Assembly (NCBI RefSeq): GCF_007744075.1 | Contig: NZ_CP036266.1 | Coordinates: 6,313,248 to 6,377,247, forward strand | Reading direction: 5' to 3' | DNA: 64,000 nt | DNA from: Gimesia chilikensis | GTDB lineage: Bacteria; Planctomycetota; Planctomycetia; Planctomycetales; Planctomycetaceae | In this document: positions 1 to 8,418 of the stretch, piece after piece | Layout: each line of letters starts with the position of its first letter | Numbering within the stretch: the stretch's first letter is position 1 | The notes under the pieces: model-generated | Databases searched by the model: none | Told to the model about the DNA's origin: nothing | The model's input: the letters and a program-made list of their open reading frames with translations, nothing else | Position numbers and translations under genes: made by a program

Positions 1-435
1 AGCAAACTCAAATCGGTTGCAGAATGCAGGCCCCTGTTCCAACAACTCAAAGCGCACCCCCGTTGTTTCCCGGAGTTTTATGACAAGTTCTGTAAACTGG
101 TCATTGCCCCACCCGCCAAAGCGGTCACGCTCCGCATGAAATTCCTGGAAGAATCCCGCCGCGGACTGATGAGCCCCCGCTTCCCCAAGCCCAAAAAATA
201 CCGTCAGTTGGCCCAGATCATCAAAAAAGAGTTTCCCCAACTATACGAGCTGGAGAAAGTCTGGATCAATCAGCTGCTGGCGAAGCGGAATCGTATTTCG
301 ACGCTGGATAATTTCTTCTGGGCGGTCAACAGGGTGGTCTATGGAATCACCTATCTGTTTGTGATGTTAATCCTGGGATTTATCATCGTTTATGCCTCAG
401 ACTTTCTCAGCATGCTGTTGAGTTTTCTCGGCTGA
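1..435 (+). CDS. C-terminal part of an unknown membrane protein (5' end outside window)
   Basis: The frame is open from base 1, so this is the last ~144 residues of a gene that begins upstream; the internal ATG at 136 is probably not the start. The visible part is basic and helical, followed by one hydrophobic segment close to the C-terminus (about residues 115-137 of the visible part), so the soluble portion is anchored by a C-terminal membrane helix. The next gene, a J-like membrane protein, starts 25 bases downstream on the same strand and is probably cotranscribed. I do not recognise the family. The reading frame is secure; the function is unknown. Confidence 0.7.
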   Translation, partial: SKLKSVAECRPLFQQLKAHPRCFPEFYDKFCKLVIAPPAKAVTLRMKFLEESRRGLMSPRFPKPKKYRQLAQIIKKEFPQLYELEKVWINQLLAKRNRISTLDNFFWAVNRVVYGITYLFVMLILGFIIVYASDFLSMLLSFLG

Positions 436-460
436 GCCTAACCTTGCAGAGGAGCCGGAT

Positions 461-2116
461 ATGAGTGGCCCTGATGAGCCACAATGGGAATTATTGCCTG
501 ACCGACCGGAAGAATTTTTCGGCCTGGAGGGGGATTACGATGTCCTCGATCTGAAACGGAAATACAATTCCTTTATTCGGAAATTCAAACCGGAAAAATT
601 CCCGGAGGAATTCCAGAAAATCCGCGCCGCGTTTGAATCCCTGAACGACGCCCTCCGCTATGGTGAGCCCCTGCCGAGTTCACAACACCTGCAGTTTGAC
701 TGGTCCAGTGATACGGAACAGTCCGATTCCGAACTTCAGACCGAGTTGACAGGCTCCCCCGCTGCAGATCCGCTCTACAATTCGGCCAGTGAAGCAACTG
801 ACAAAGGCCAGAAAACAGGTCTGCTGGAGCGACTCAAAGACGAACCGATCGACGTGCTGTATGCGGAACTGAAACAGCAGACCTCAAAATCTCCCTACGA
901 TTATTACGCGCTGGCCGTCTTTGCGGATCTGCTGCCTGAGACGAAAGGCCATTTTGCAGGCTGGATCCTGGAAGGCCTCAAGGTTCACCAGGAAGAGCCC
1001 GGACTGTTCGAATTACTGAAACAGTACTTCTCTCAGGAAATTCCACTCAAGGAACTCGCGTCCCTGTTGCTCAAAACGTCTCGCATCGTCAATTCAGACC
1101 GCTTTTATTATCTGACCGAAAAAGGCTGGGATCGCCTGATCCGCAACGCGCCCTTCAAGATATTTCGCAAGACACTCTCCAGCTGCGAAGCAAATTTACG
1201 CGACCATCGTGTCGACAACCTGCTGGTCTTCTATCTGCACATTCTGAAACCAGCCATCTGGAAAGCCAGTCAGAAGTGGATCGACCAGATCTTTGCTGAA
1301 GTCGACTCTCACTACGATGAACTGCCTTACTGGCTGGAACGCGAGTATTACCTGCTGGACCTGCTCCGTCAGTACCGTGAGCAGCGGGACACGTTTATCC
1401 AGGAGAGTGCCATCCGCGAGACCATCGACAGGGCCATCAGAAATTACAGTGTACTTCCCGAAAGCGAAGCCGACCTGGCCTTCCTCGAATGTCAGCTTCT
1501 ACTGATCTCCTACGAAGATGATCTCCTGACGGAATTCCCCAAGCTGGACAAACAGCTGCTCAATCTGCGAATCCTTTGGGAACTCATCGCCGATGATGTC
1601 TATGAGCGCGTGGAAGTCTATGTGGAATATAGCGAGAGTGAGCAGAGAGACTCGCAAATTCAGAAACTGGCCGATCAACTGTTTCACGAAAATTATGGCC
1701 GTCGCTATCAGAACATCACCGAAATGACATCAACCACATATGTCCTGCTGTTCCTGGCTTCGATCATTTCCATTATCTATCTGATCTTTCGGATGTTTTC
1801 CTCTTTCTGGTCCTCACTGCTCTACATCGGCCTCATCGTACTCACCAACTTTATTTTCTTTATCCTCGCGGCCCTCTCCTCGAACTGGCTCAGAGACCGC
1901 TACTATCGCGCCGGCTGGCGGTTCGAGATCATGCGTTTCTTCCAGACCTGCTGGCTCCCCCTGGATGAAGTCGCCGAGGGCCTGGAAGCCCTGAACGGCA
2001 CCAAAAAAGACGATATCGAATACGAAGAACTGGACGAAATAGCCAACCTCATGCGGCTCGATCCGGGGCTGTTTATCTACGTCACAGCCCAGCGATTACT
2101 GCATGCGAGTCACTGA
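461..2116 (+). CDS. J-domain-like membrane protein with degenerate HPD motif
   Basis: 551 residues, with an AGGAG ribosome site 7 bases before the ATG. Residues ~16-66 have the helical pattern and spacing of a DnaJ J-domain (LDLKRKYNSFIRKFKPEKFP, then an FESLNDA helix), but the HPD tripeptide needed to stimulate Hsp70 is replaced by KPE, so canonical co-chaperone activity is doubtful. A long helical region of unknown fold follows. Two adjacent hydrophobic helices lie at about residues 425-475, with a short cytoplasm-like tail after them. It sits 25 bases behind another membrane protein and probably shares its operon. The J-like call rests on pattern only; the rest of the protein is unassigned. 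Confidence 0.65.
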   Translation: MSGPDEPQWELLPDRPEEFFGLEGDYDVLDLKRKYNSFIRKFKPEKFPEEFQKIRAAFESLNDALRYGEPLPSSQHLQFDWSSDTEQSDSELQTELTGSPAADPLYNSASEATDKGQKTGLLERLKDEPIDVLYAELKQQTSKSPYDYYALAVFADLLPETKGHFAGWILEGLKVHQEEPGLFELLKQYFSQEIPLKELASLLLKTSRIVNSDRFYYLTEKGWDRLIRNAPFKIFRKTLSSCEANLRDHRVDNLLVFYLHILKPAIWKASQKWIDQIFAEVDSHYDELPYWLEREYYLLDLLRQYREQRDTFIQESAIRETIDRAIRNYSVLPESEADLAFLECQLLLISYEDDLLTEFPKLDKQLLNLRILWELIADDVYERVEVYVEYSESEQRDSQIQKLADQLFHENYGRRYQNITEMTSTTYVLLFLASIISIIYLIFRMFSSFWSSLLYIGLIVLTNFIFFILAALSSNWLRDRYYRAGWRFEIMRFFQTCWLPLDEVAEGLEALNGTKKDDIEYEELDEIANLMRLDPGLFIYVTAQRLLHASH

Positions 2117-2153
2117 ATCTTACTGCAAAGAGAGACTTCGAAAACCGCCTCTT

Positions 2154-2648
2154 TCAGGCTGCACCAGCCACCAGCGCAGCAATAATCACAAAGATCACCC
2201 CAATCACGACTGCGATGAGGATCGAAATCAGATACTGACAGGCCGCGACACCCATCCCTCGCACAAAGGTCGTTGGCAAGAGACCAGCCAGCAAAGCGGA
2301 GGCTACCAGGAAACTGAAGGGCAGGGAAAACAGAGCGGGCAGCAATTCTGCCCAAGGCTGGCCCACTTCTTTCAACGCGACTGCCCCAAACAGTCCAATG
2401 ATAAAGCCAACAACCCAGTTCACGAGCCCGGTAATGAAAACAATTCCCATTGCTTTCAGCATCTCAGGCTCGGGGACGCGCGACAGGTGATCTTCTCCAA
2501 AACCAGCGAATTTATTGAACAGGCTGATCGCTGCTCGCAGAATGACAGCGCCAATCGCCAATCCGATCGGAACCGCCACAAACAAGACGCAAAAAAAGGC
2601 CAGTAATGGTTCTGCAGCAGCTAATACCAGAGATGTCGCATTCAGCAT
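2154..2648 (-). CDS. Small integral membrane protein, four predicted helices
   Basis: About 164 residues, very hydrophobic, with roughly four membrane helices (near residues 8-40, 65-90, 103-128 and 135-163), the last very rich in Ile/Val. A GAGG box lies 9 bases before the ATG at 2648; an upstream ATG at 2657 sits only 2 bases from the same box, so 2648 is the likelier start. It converges with the J-like gene on the plus strand (stops 37 bases apart). No catalytic motif is visible and I do not recognise the family. The coding call rests on the clean hydrophobic pattern and a sensible start. Confidence 0.6.
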   Translation of the reverse strand: MLNATSLVLAAAEPLLAFFCVLFVAVPIGLAIGAVILRAAISLFNKFAGFGEDHLSRVPEPEMLKAMGIVFITGLVNWVVGFIIGLFGAVALKEVGQPWAELLPALFSLPFSFLVASALLAGLLPTTFVRGMGVAACQYLISILIAVVIGVIFVIIAALVAGAA

Positions 2649-2803
2649 TGGATTCATTCCTCGTTAAACAATTCGTCAGTACACAATCATTCAGAAATCA
2701 CTTGTATACCCATTCCTGCAAAATGTCAATCATGTTAAGAAATTCAAATTCAGGTGAAATTGCATTTCACGGGATCCGAGTCCGCCCGAAAACCTGAGGC
2801 TGA

Positions 2804-2923
2804 CCTTTTTCCCGCCGCGAGGATTTACTGAAAGGGTTCGACCAGTTGCGCACCGAACTGGACCGCTCCGGACGCCCGATCATGACGCTCCCCTTCGGAG
2901 AGCCGTTACACGAACTGGCATGA
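2804..2923 (+). pseudogene. Orphan C-terminal coding remnant
   Basis: Between two minus-strand genes, one plus-strand frame reads about 39 residues with normal protein composition (…GFDQLRTELDRSGRP…) and ends in TGA at 2921, but begins straight after a TGA at 2801 and has no plausible start or ribosome site. It looks like the surviving 3' tail of a lost gene. The parent family is not recognised. It could be a chance open stretch, so confidence is low. Confidence 0.3.
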
Positions 2924-2941
2924 TCGCGACGAGTAGACTGA

Positions 2942-5900
2942 TTACTCGTCGTCCACGCGTTTAATCAGCGCGTTGTAGTCTTTCATGCAGCGTTTCACCA
3001 GATCCTTGAGTTCCTGGAACTCGGCCTGGTTGGCCTGCGAAGAATTGAGCAGAGGCTGCATCCAGCCCTGCATCAGGTCGAACTGCGTTTCCAGCACATT
3101 CAACAGTGAGCGGGGAATCTTATTGACCACGGTAATCCGGTCGTCGGGTTCCACAGCCGGTTTCTCAGCCGCCGCCTGTTGTGTTTCACGACTCTGCAGC
3201 GACTTCTCAAACAGTGTCGTCACATCTTTCGTCCCTGAGCTCAGGGCAGCCTGGATGGCGTGCAGGCTCTCGGAAAGATTCTGGAACCGCTCCGAGAATT
3301 CGCGGGCATATTGATCCAGATTGGTCTCTGTTTTCTCTTCAGTCAGTCTGCCGATGCCGGCGTTCATGGCTTCGCGGATGTCCTGCAGTCCTTCGCCCAC
3401 ATTCGCCAGTTGCAGAATGGCCTGCGCCATGCGATCTTCACCGCCCACACTCTTTAACTGCTGATTCTTGCGGAATGACTTTTTGATGTCGTTCCAGCGC
3501 TGCAGCTCGGCTTCCTTCAGGATGCCCATCAGTTCCTTGAACTTCAACAGGTTGGCTTCAGTATCCGAGGTCAGGGTCTGGGCGTCGTTTTCGTAATTGG
3601 AAACAATCAGCGTTTCCAGTTCCCTGTCATTCATCACCGCAAATACCTTCTCGGCGATGCGGTTCATGTTACGGTAGGACCCCTGCAGTTTGAACGCCGG
3701 TTCGGTCCGGTATTCGTCTGACTGGGCCGCAGAACGGATGTATTCGCGGTTCACACTCAAAATCACGTCGCGAACCCGAATCAGTTTCTTCATCGTGGAA
3801 ACCATCTCGTTCAGTTCTTCGACGGAATAGTTGCCTTCCAGGTCGCCCCGTTCGCCGGTTCCATCTTCGGCCATCTGAATGATCGTATAAACGTCTTTCT
3901 GACTGCGTGACGAGAGCGGATTCAAAACCGGATTCGAGGTAATACAGTTTTCCAGGTAGCTCATTTCGAACGCATCCGCATGCTCGCCTATCACTTCACC
4001 CAGGTTATAAATGTCGGCACGGTTTGAAAGCATGTCGGGGATCTGGAACTTTTCCCCACTCTCGGTATATGGGTTTCCTGCCATGACGACCGCCACTTTG
4101 CGTCCCCGCAGGTCGTAGGTCCGAGTCTCCCCTTCGTAGACCCCTTCGATCTTCCGCTGGGCGTCACACAGAGAGATGAACTTCTGCAGGAATTCGGGAT
4201 TACAGTGCTGAATGTCGTCCAGGTAGATCATCACGTTGTCACCCATTTCCAGCGACAGGTTCAGCTTCTTCACCTCTTCCCGGGCCCCCGCATTCGGTGC
4301 GGATGCGGGATCGAGCGAGGTCACCTGGTGTCCCAGGGCCGGCCCGTTGATCTTCATGAAGATGATCCCCAGGCGGTTGGCGATGTATTCCATCAGCGTG
4401 GTTTTACCATAACCCGGCGGAGACACCAGCATCAGCAGTCCCATGCGGTCGGTTCGCTTCTGTTCGCCCGCTTCCCCCATCTGCTTGGCCAGGTTATCGC
4501 CAATCACAGGCAGATAAACTTCATCCAGGAGACGGTTGCGGACAAACGAAGTCAGCACCCGCGGACGAAACTCTTCGAGTCGCATCGCATGCCGGGCTTC
4601 GTCGACGATTTCTTTCTTGAGCGTGACATAGGATTCGAAGCGGGGCACTTTCACCTGCTGGAATTCATTCAACCGCTGCATGAACCGGTTATAGTGCAGG
4701 TGATATTCGCCCTGCTGAATCCGGGAATGCGAACCCGAGAGCCCACTGATCTGATCGGTCACCCGGGCATCGATCAGTCGCTGACGATCCAGTTTGCCCG
4801 CCAGCAGCAGCAAGGCAATTTCATCCCGGTAATCTCTGTCTTCATCGGAATTCAGATGATCCAGGTAAGCGCCGACCCAGTCCCGGGCCAGCAGAAACCA
4901 GTTCAACGGATTGGCATGAGTCGCTTCGAGACTCTCCTGGAATCGTTCCAGTGCGTTATTGTGTTTTAAGTACTTCTCAAATTCCTGGAACAGCTCTCCC
5001 GCCCGCTGACTGACCACGAATTGATTGCCGTGCACGAGTTCCTGGAACAGATACTCTGCAGACTCGGGAACCAGCGCCGGTTCGAAACAATGCAGCCGTT
5101 GTACAAACTCCGTCAGCTGTTGTTGAAGTTCGCTGATATAGTACTGCTGTTTTCCGGTCTGTGGGAAGACCTGCATGATGCGACCAAAACCAGAGAGCTG
5201 CGATTCAAACAGCGTTTTCAGCTCCGGGGCACAGAAGTAATTCCAATAGAGATTAGACAGAGATCGAGCCGCAGGCTGGTATCGCAACAGTCCCAGGGCC
5301 GGCTTAATCTTGAGCAACGATTTGACGAGCAGCAGCGCATCCTGATCGTGCACTCCCTTTACGTAGCCTTCGCTGTAGCGGGGCCCCATAAACTTCTGAA
5401 TGAATGCCAGCAGTTCTTCATCGGTCAGTTTCAGCACCGATTCCAGCGATGTTTCCGGATCGGAATCCAGTGAATTCAACAGCATATAGGCCAGGTATTC
5501 AACGCGATAAACGTCCCTGTTTTCGGAGACCAGTTCCTGGTTCCAGACATCGCGGGTCGCCAGCAGCCGTTCGTCTTCAATTTCAGAAAAGAAATTAGTC
5601 CCCGTCAGATGCAGTTGCAGCACATCGTCCCGCATGACCGTGGTCAGATCCAGGGACTGACGATTGACGGTAAAATTACGATTGCCCAGCCGGATGATAT
5701 TTTCGCCATCAACGAACAGTTCCTGCTTGTCTTTCAACTGCCGGACCGCGTCTTCGCGAATACTCTTCAATCGGCTCTGGATGTCGTCCACCTTGACGGT
5801 GTCTTCCAGCTCACCCAGTTGCCGTACGATATCCCGCACTTTGTCGATCATCAGATCCGAGGCAAAGTAACCGTTGATCTCGTTGATCGATTCGAGCTGT

Positions 5901-8290
5901 TCTGCCCGACTGCGAATGCCGGTCAGAATCCGTTCGGCCGATTTCGCCAGCGAGTTGGCCCGCTTATTTCGGCTTTCCACAATCGCCAGTTTGCGCGATT
6001 CAAACGCCGCGTAGATCTCTTCCCGCTTCTCCGTCAACTGCTCGACGAACTCATCGAATTCAGCGAACCGGCCTTCCAGCTCTTCAACCTGAATCATCAG
6101 TTTCGTCAGGAAGTCATCACACTTCTCAGGGGAATCACTGACATCCAGGTAGTTAACGACTCCCTGGTTCAGCAGCTTGATCTGGGCATTGAACTCAGCG
6201 ACGCCTTCGACCGACATCAGATCCTTGATGCGATTCTTCAGCGCGGCCCGGCTCTGATTGATGCGGGAGAAATTAGCGGAGATATTGTCGATGATCGCCG
6301 TCCGCTGCGTGGTATCTTCCACTTTCAGATTACTGACAATATCGATCAGCATCTCCAGTTCACCGGAACTGGCTTCGATCTCTTCTTCCACCTTCCGAGC
6401 GTCGGCGACCTTCTCGACCGTTTTGATCTTCTCAGACGCAGCAGAGATCCGATCGGCGTACGGTTTGAGGGCATCTTTTCGCAGCAGAAACTCGACACAA
6501 CGTCCGGCCAGTTTTTCGGTTCGTTCGCTGACTTTGGCTTCCAGCTTTTCGACCAGCGTCACATCGACATACCGCAAATCTCGCAGGGAGATGACATCCC
6601 CCCGTAGACTTCGCAGGCTGGCGAGACTCTGGACGAAATCATCGATCTGATCGAACCGGCGATGATCGATGGCGACCAGGGTTTCGCGGGTCTGAGTTTC
6701 GACTTCGGCTGTCTTCTTCCTGGTATTCTGCCTGAGCTGCAGAACCTTTTCATACTCGGTGACCGCAGCTTCCGCAGCTTTCTTGATCTCCAGAACCACT
6801 TCACCCAGGGCATACGTATCCTGATGATTGATCCAGAAATAGGAATCCAGCACATCCGTTGACTGTTTCACCAGATCGACATACAGATTTTCGTAAGCGT
6901 CTCTGCGGTAAATCAGTCCCAGGAGTTCATGGCACTCTGCCATCCCGCGGACAATGTCCTTATTGCCGATTTTATTGAGATAGGAATCGGTCTTGTGGGG
7001 AACTTCAAACGATTCGCTGACGTAAGGCGTTTTCCAAAGCTGAATCGTGTGATGTTTTTGTGGCTCTCCCTGCCCCGAGAAACAGATCAGCTCGCCCCCT
7101 TCGAACAGCGTAAACCCATGACAGATCATCGGAGTATCGAGTTTCTGTTCGATCACATTGTACTGCAGGAGCACATGGATGCCTTGTTCGGGCTGATAGA
7201 AGACGTAGAGGAAGTCTTCCCCGTTCGGTGCCGCGATCCGTTCCTGGTAGAGCATGTCCTGCAGGTCGGTTTCAAACGTCTTCGAATCCCCGTTCTGCAG
7301 ATAATAGCCGTTGGAAAACACGAGGCCATGATCATCGGGCAGCAGAATACAGGCATCCTTGATCGAATCCAGCCGCCGGGCCTGCTGCAGCTTTTCATTG
7401 TAGATGAAATAGCGAAATTTTGATTCTTTATAAGGACGAATCTTGAGCAGAATCAGTGAGCCGATCAATGCATAGAAAATCTCGGCATCATCGAGCGTCT
7501 GATCCGGGTCTTCCACAGGTTCCGCATAGATACCCTCACCGGTATCGGTGTTGTTCTCGATCTTGATGGTCAGGTCGCCGCCAATGGTCTCCACAAACAG
7601 ACGGTCATCAATCGAGATGTGCGGATGCACGCCCGAATAATGCAGATCGCGGTGCGTCCGCACCCACTCAAATTCCTGCTGGGGCGGATACTCGACTTCG
7701 TGATCGCTGCGGTTATCCACATAGACCAGTTGATCTTCCTGGAAGGCCCATTTAAATGTTTTAAAATCGCGGGCTCCCTGCCCCACCTTGAACAGCATGT
7801 ATAAAAAAGGTCCTTTGACAAAAAACTTGGCAAAGGTCGCATTCTTATAGTAGCGGTAGATGTCCTTGAAATCTTTTTCGAACGCCGGGTCCTGAATCAG
7901 ATCCAGGGGCAGGTTGTGATAAGTTCCGTCTTTGAATTCGTAGACTGAAAACACATCACTCAGCTGGATTTCTGTTTTCAGCCCGAAACGTACGTTGTAG
8001 CCAAACAGAAACCGGTTCCCGACCGCCAGCATATCGCGGGGCACGCAGTTGTGCTCGGTCGTAATCCGATCGCTACCCAGTAACCGGGTTTCAATCGAAC
8101 CAAAGACTTCCTTGCGACGTTCATTCAGTTGCGACAGGCGGGACTGCAGTTCCTTACCACGACTCTGCAGACGGTTCTGAATGATTTCATACGTACTGCT
8201 CTCCAGCGCAATGGCGTCCGCATTGTCGGCTGCAGTCTCGGATGTATGATTTTCTGAATCCGCCATTTGTATGTGAATCCCGTGGCTCAC
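2942..8290 (-). CDS. Giant AAA ATPase of the DUF3686 'DNA repair ATPase' type
   Basis: 1782 residues. The N-terminal ~480 residues read as the DUF3686 region (the RLLGSDRITTEHNC… start is typical). Long charged coiled coils fill about residues 490-880. An AAA module near residues 1285-1480 carries a Walker A (PPGYGKTT, ~1290) and a Walker B (MIYLDDIQ, ~1353), followed by more coiled coil to the end. These proteins are named DNA repair ATPases in databases, but the function is not established to my knowledge. It lies 128 bases behind a flotillin gene, which follows an OB-fold membrane protein; this trio is conserved, suggesting an envelope-associated ATPase machine. The start is either GTG at 8290 or ATG at 8266; neither has a strong ribosome site. 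Confidence 0.85.
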   Translation of the reverse strand: MSHGIHIQMADSENHTSETAADNADAIALESSTYEIIQNRLQSRGKELQSRLSQLNERRKEVFGSIETRLLGSDRITTEHNCVPRDMLAVGNRFLFGYNVRFGLKTEIQLSDVFSVYEFKDGTYHNLPLDLIQDPAFEKDFKDIYRYYKNATFAKFFVKGPFLYMLFKVGQGARDFKTFKWAFQEDQLVYVDNRSDHEVEYPPQQEFEWVRTHRDLHYSGVHPHISIDDRLFVETIGGDLTIKIENNTDTGEGIYAEPVEDPDQTLDDAEIFYALIGSLILLKIRPYKESKFRYFIYNEKLQQARRLDSIKDACILLPDDHGLVFSNGYYLQNGDSKTFETDLQDMLYQERIAAPNGEDFLYVFYQPEQGIHVLLQYNVIEQKLDTPMICHGFTLFEGGELICFSGQGEPQKHHTIQLWKTPYVSESFEVPHKTDSYLNKIGNKDIVRGMAECHELLGLIYRRDAYENLYVDLVKQSTDVLDSYFWINHQDTYALGEVVLEIKKAAEAAVTEYEKVLQLRQNTRKKTAEVETQTRETLVAIDHRRFDQIDDFVQSLASLRSLRGDVISLRDLRYVDVTLVEKLEAKVSERTEKLAGRCVEFLLRKDALKPYADRISAASEKIKTVEKVADARKVEEEIEASSGELEMLIDIVSNLKVEDTTQRTAIIDNISANFSRINQSRAALKNRIKDLMSVEGVAEFNAQIKLLNQGVVNYLDVSDSPEKCDDFLTKLMIQVEELEGRFAEFDEFVEQLTEKREEIYAAFESRKLAIVESRNKRANSLAKSAERILTGIRSRAEQLESINEINGYFASDLMIDKVRDIVRQLGELEDTVKVDDIQSRLKSIREDAVRQLKDKQELFVDGENIIRLGNRNFTVNRQSLDLTTVMRDDVLQLHLTGTNFFSEIEDERLLATRDVWNQELVSENRDVYRVEYLAYMLLNSLDSDPETSLESVLKLTDEELLAFIQKFMGPRYSEGYVKGVHDQDALLLVKSLLKIKPALGLLRYQPAARSLSNLYWNYFCAPELKTLFESQLSGFGRIMQVFPQTGKQQYYISELQQQLTEFVQRLHCFEPALVPESAEYLFQELVHGNQFVVSQRAGELFQEFEKYLKHNNALERFQESLEATHANPLNWFLLARDWVGAYLDHLNSDEDRDYRDEIALLLLAGKLDRQRLIDARVTDQISGLSGSHSRIQQGEYHLHYNRFMQRLNEFQQVKVPRFESYVTLKKEIVDEARHAMRLEEFRPRVLTSFVRNRLLDEVYLPVIGDNLAKQMGEAGEQKRTDRMGLLMLVSPPGYGKTTLMEYIANRLGIIFMKINGPALGHQVTSLDPASAPNAGAREEVKKLNLSLEMGDNVMIYLDDIQHCNPEFLQKFISLCDAQRKIEGVYEGETRTYDLRGRKVAVVMAGNPYTESGEKFQIPDMLSNRADIYNLGEVIGEHADAFEMSYLENCITSNPVLNPLSSRSQKDVYTIIQMAEDGTGERGDLEGNYSVEELNEMVSTMKKLIRVRDVILSVNREYIRSAAQSDEYRTEPAFKLQGSYRNMNRIAEKVFAVMNDRELETLIVSNYENDAQTLTSDTEANLLKFKELMGILKEAELQRWNDIKKSFRKNQQLKSVGGEDRMAQAILQLANVGEGLQDIREAMNAGIGRLTEEKTETNLDQYAREFSERFQNLSESLHAIQAALSSGTKDVTTLFEKSLQSRETQQAAAEKPAVEPDDRITVVNKIPRSLLNVLETQFDLMQGWMQPLLNSSQANQAEFQELKDLVKRCMKDYNALIKRVDDE

Positions 8291-8418
8291 TGTTTCGGTT
8301 GATTGAGTGAAGCATTCGTCTGAGGCTGATGCCTGCTCTCACGGCCGGCTTCACCAGGCACAAGAGAGCAGACCAGACCTCTTATCCGTCCAGATAGAGC
8401 GTGACTTGCAGCTCTATT

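Noticed and set aside
2103..2606. 167-codon plus-strand frame opposite the small membrane protein
   Set aside because: Antisense shadow of hydrophobic codons (His/Asn/Gln-rich); the minus frame has a clean four-helix pattern.
5609..6607. 332-codon plus-strand frame inside the giant ATPase gene
   Set aside because: It is antisense to a strongly supported coding region and has shadow-like, Phe/Asp/Gln-rich composition.
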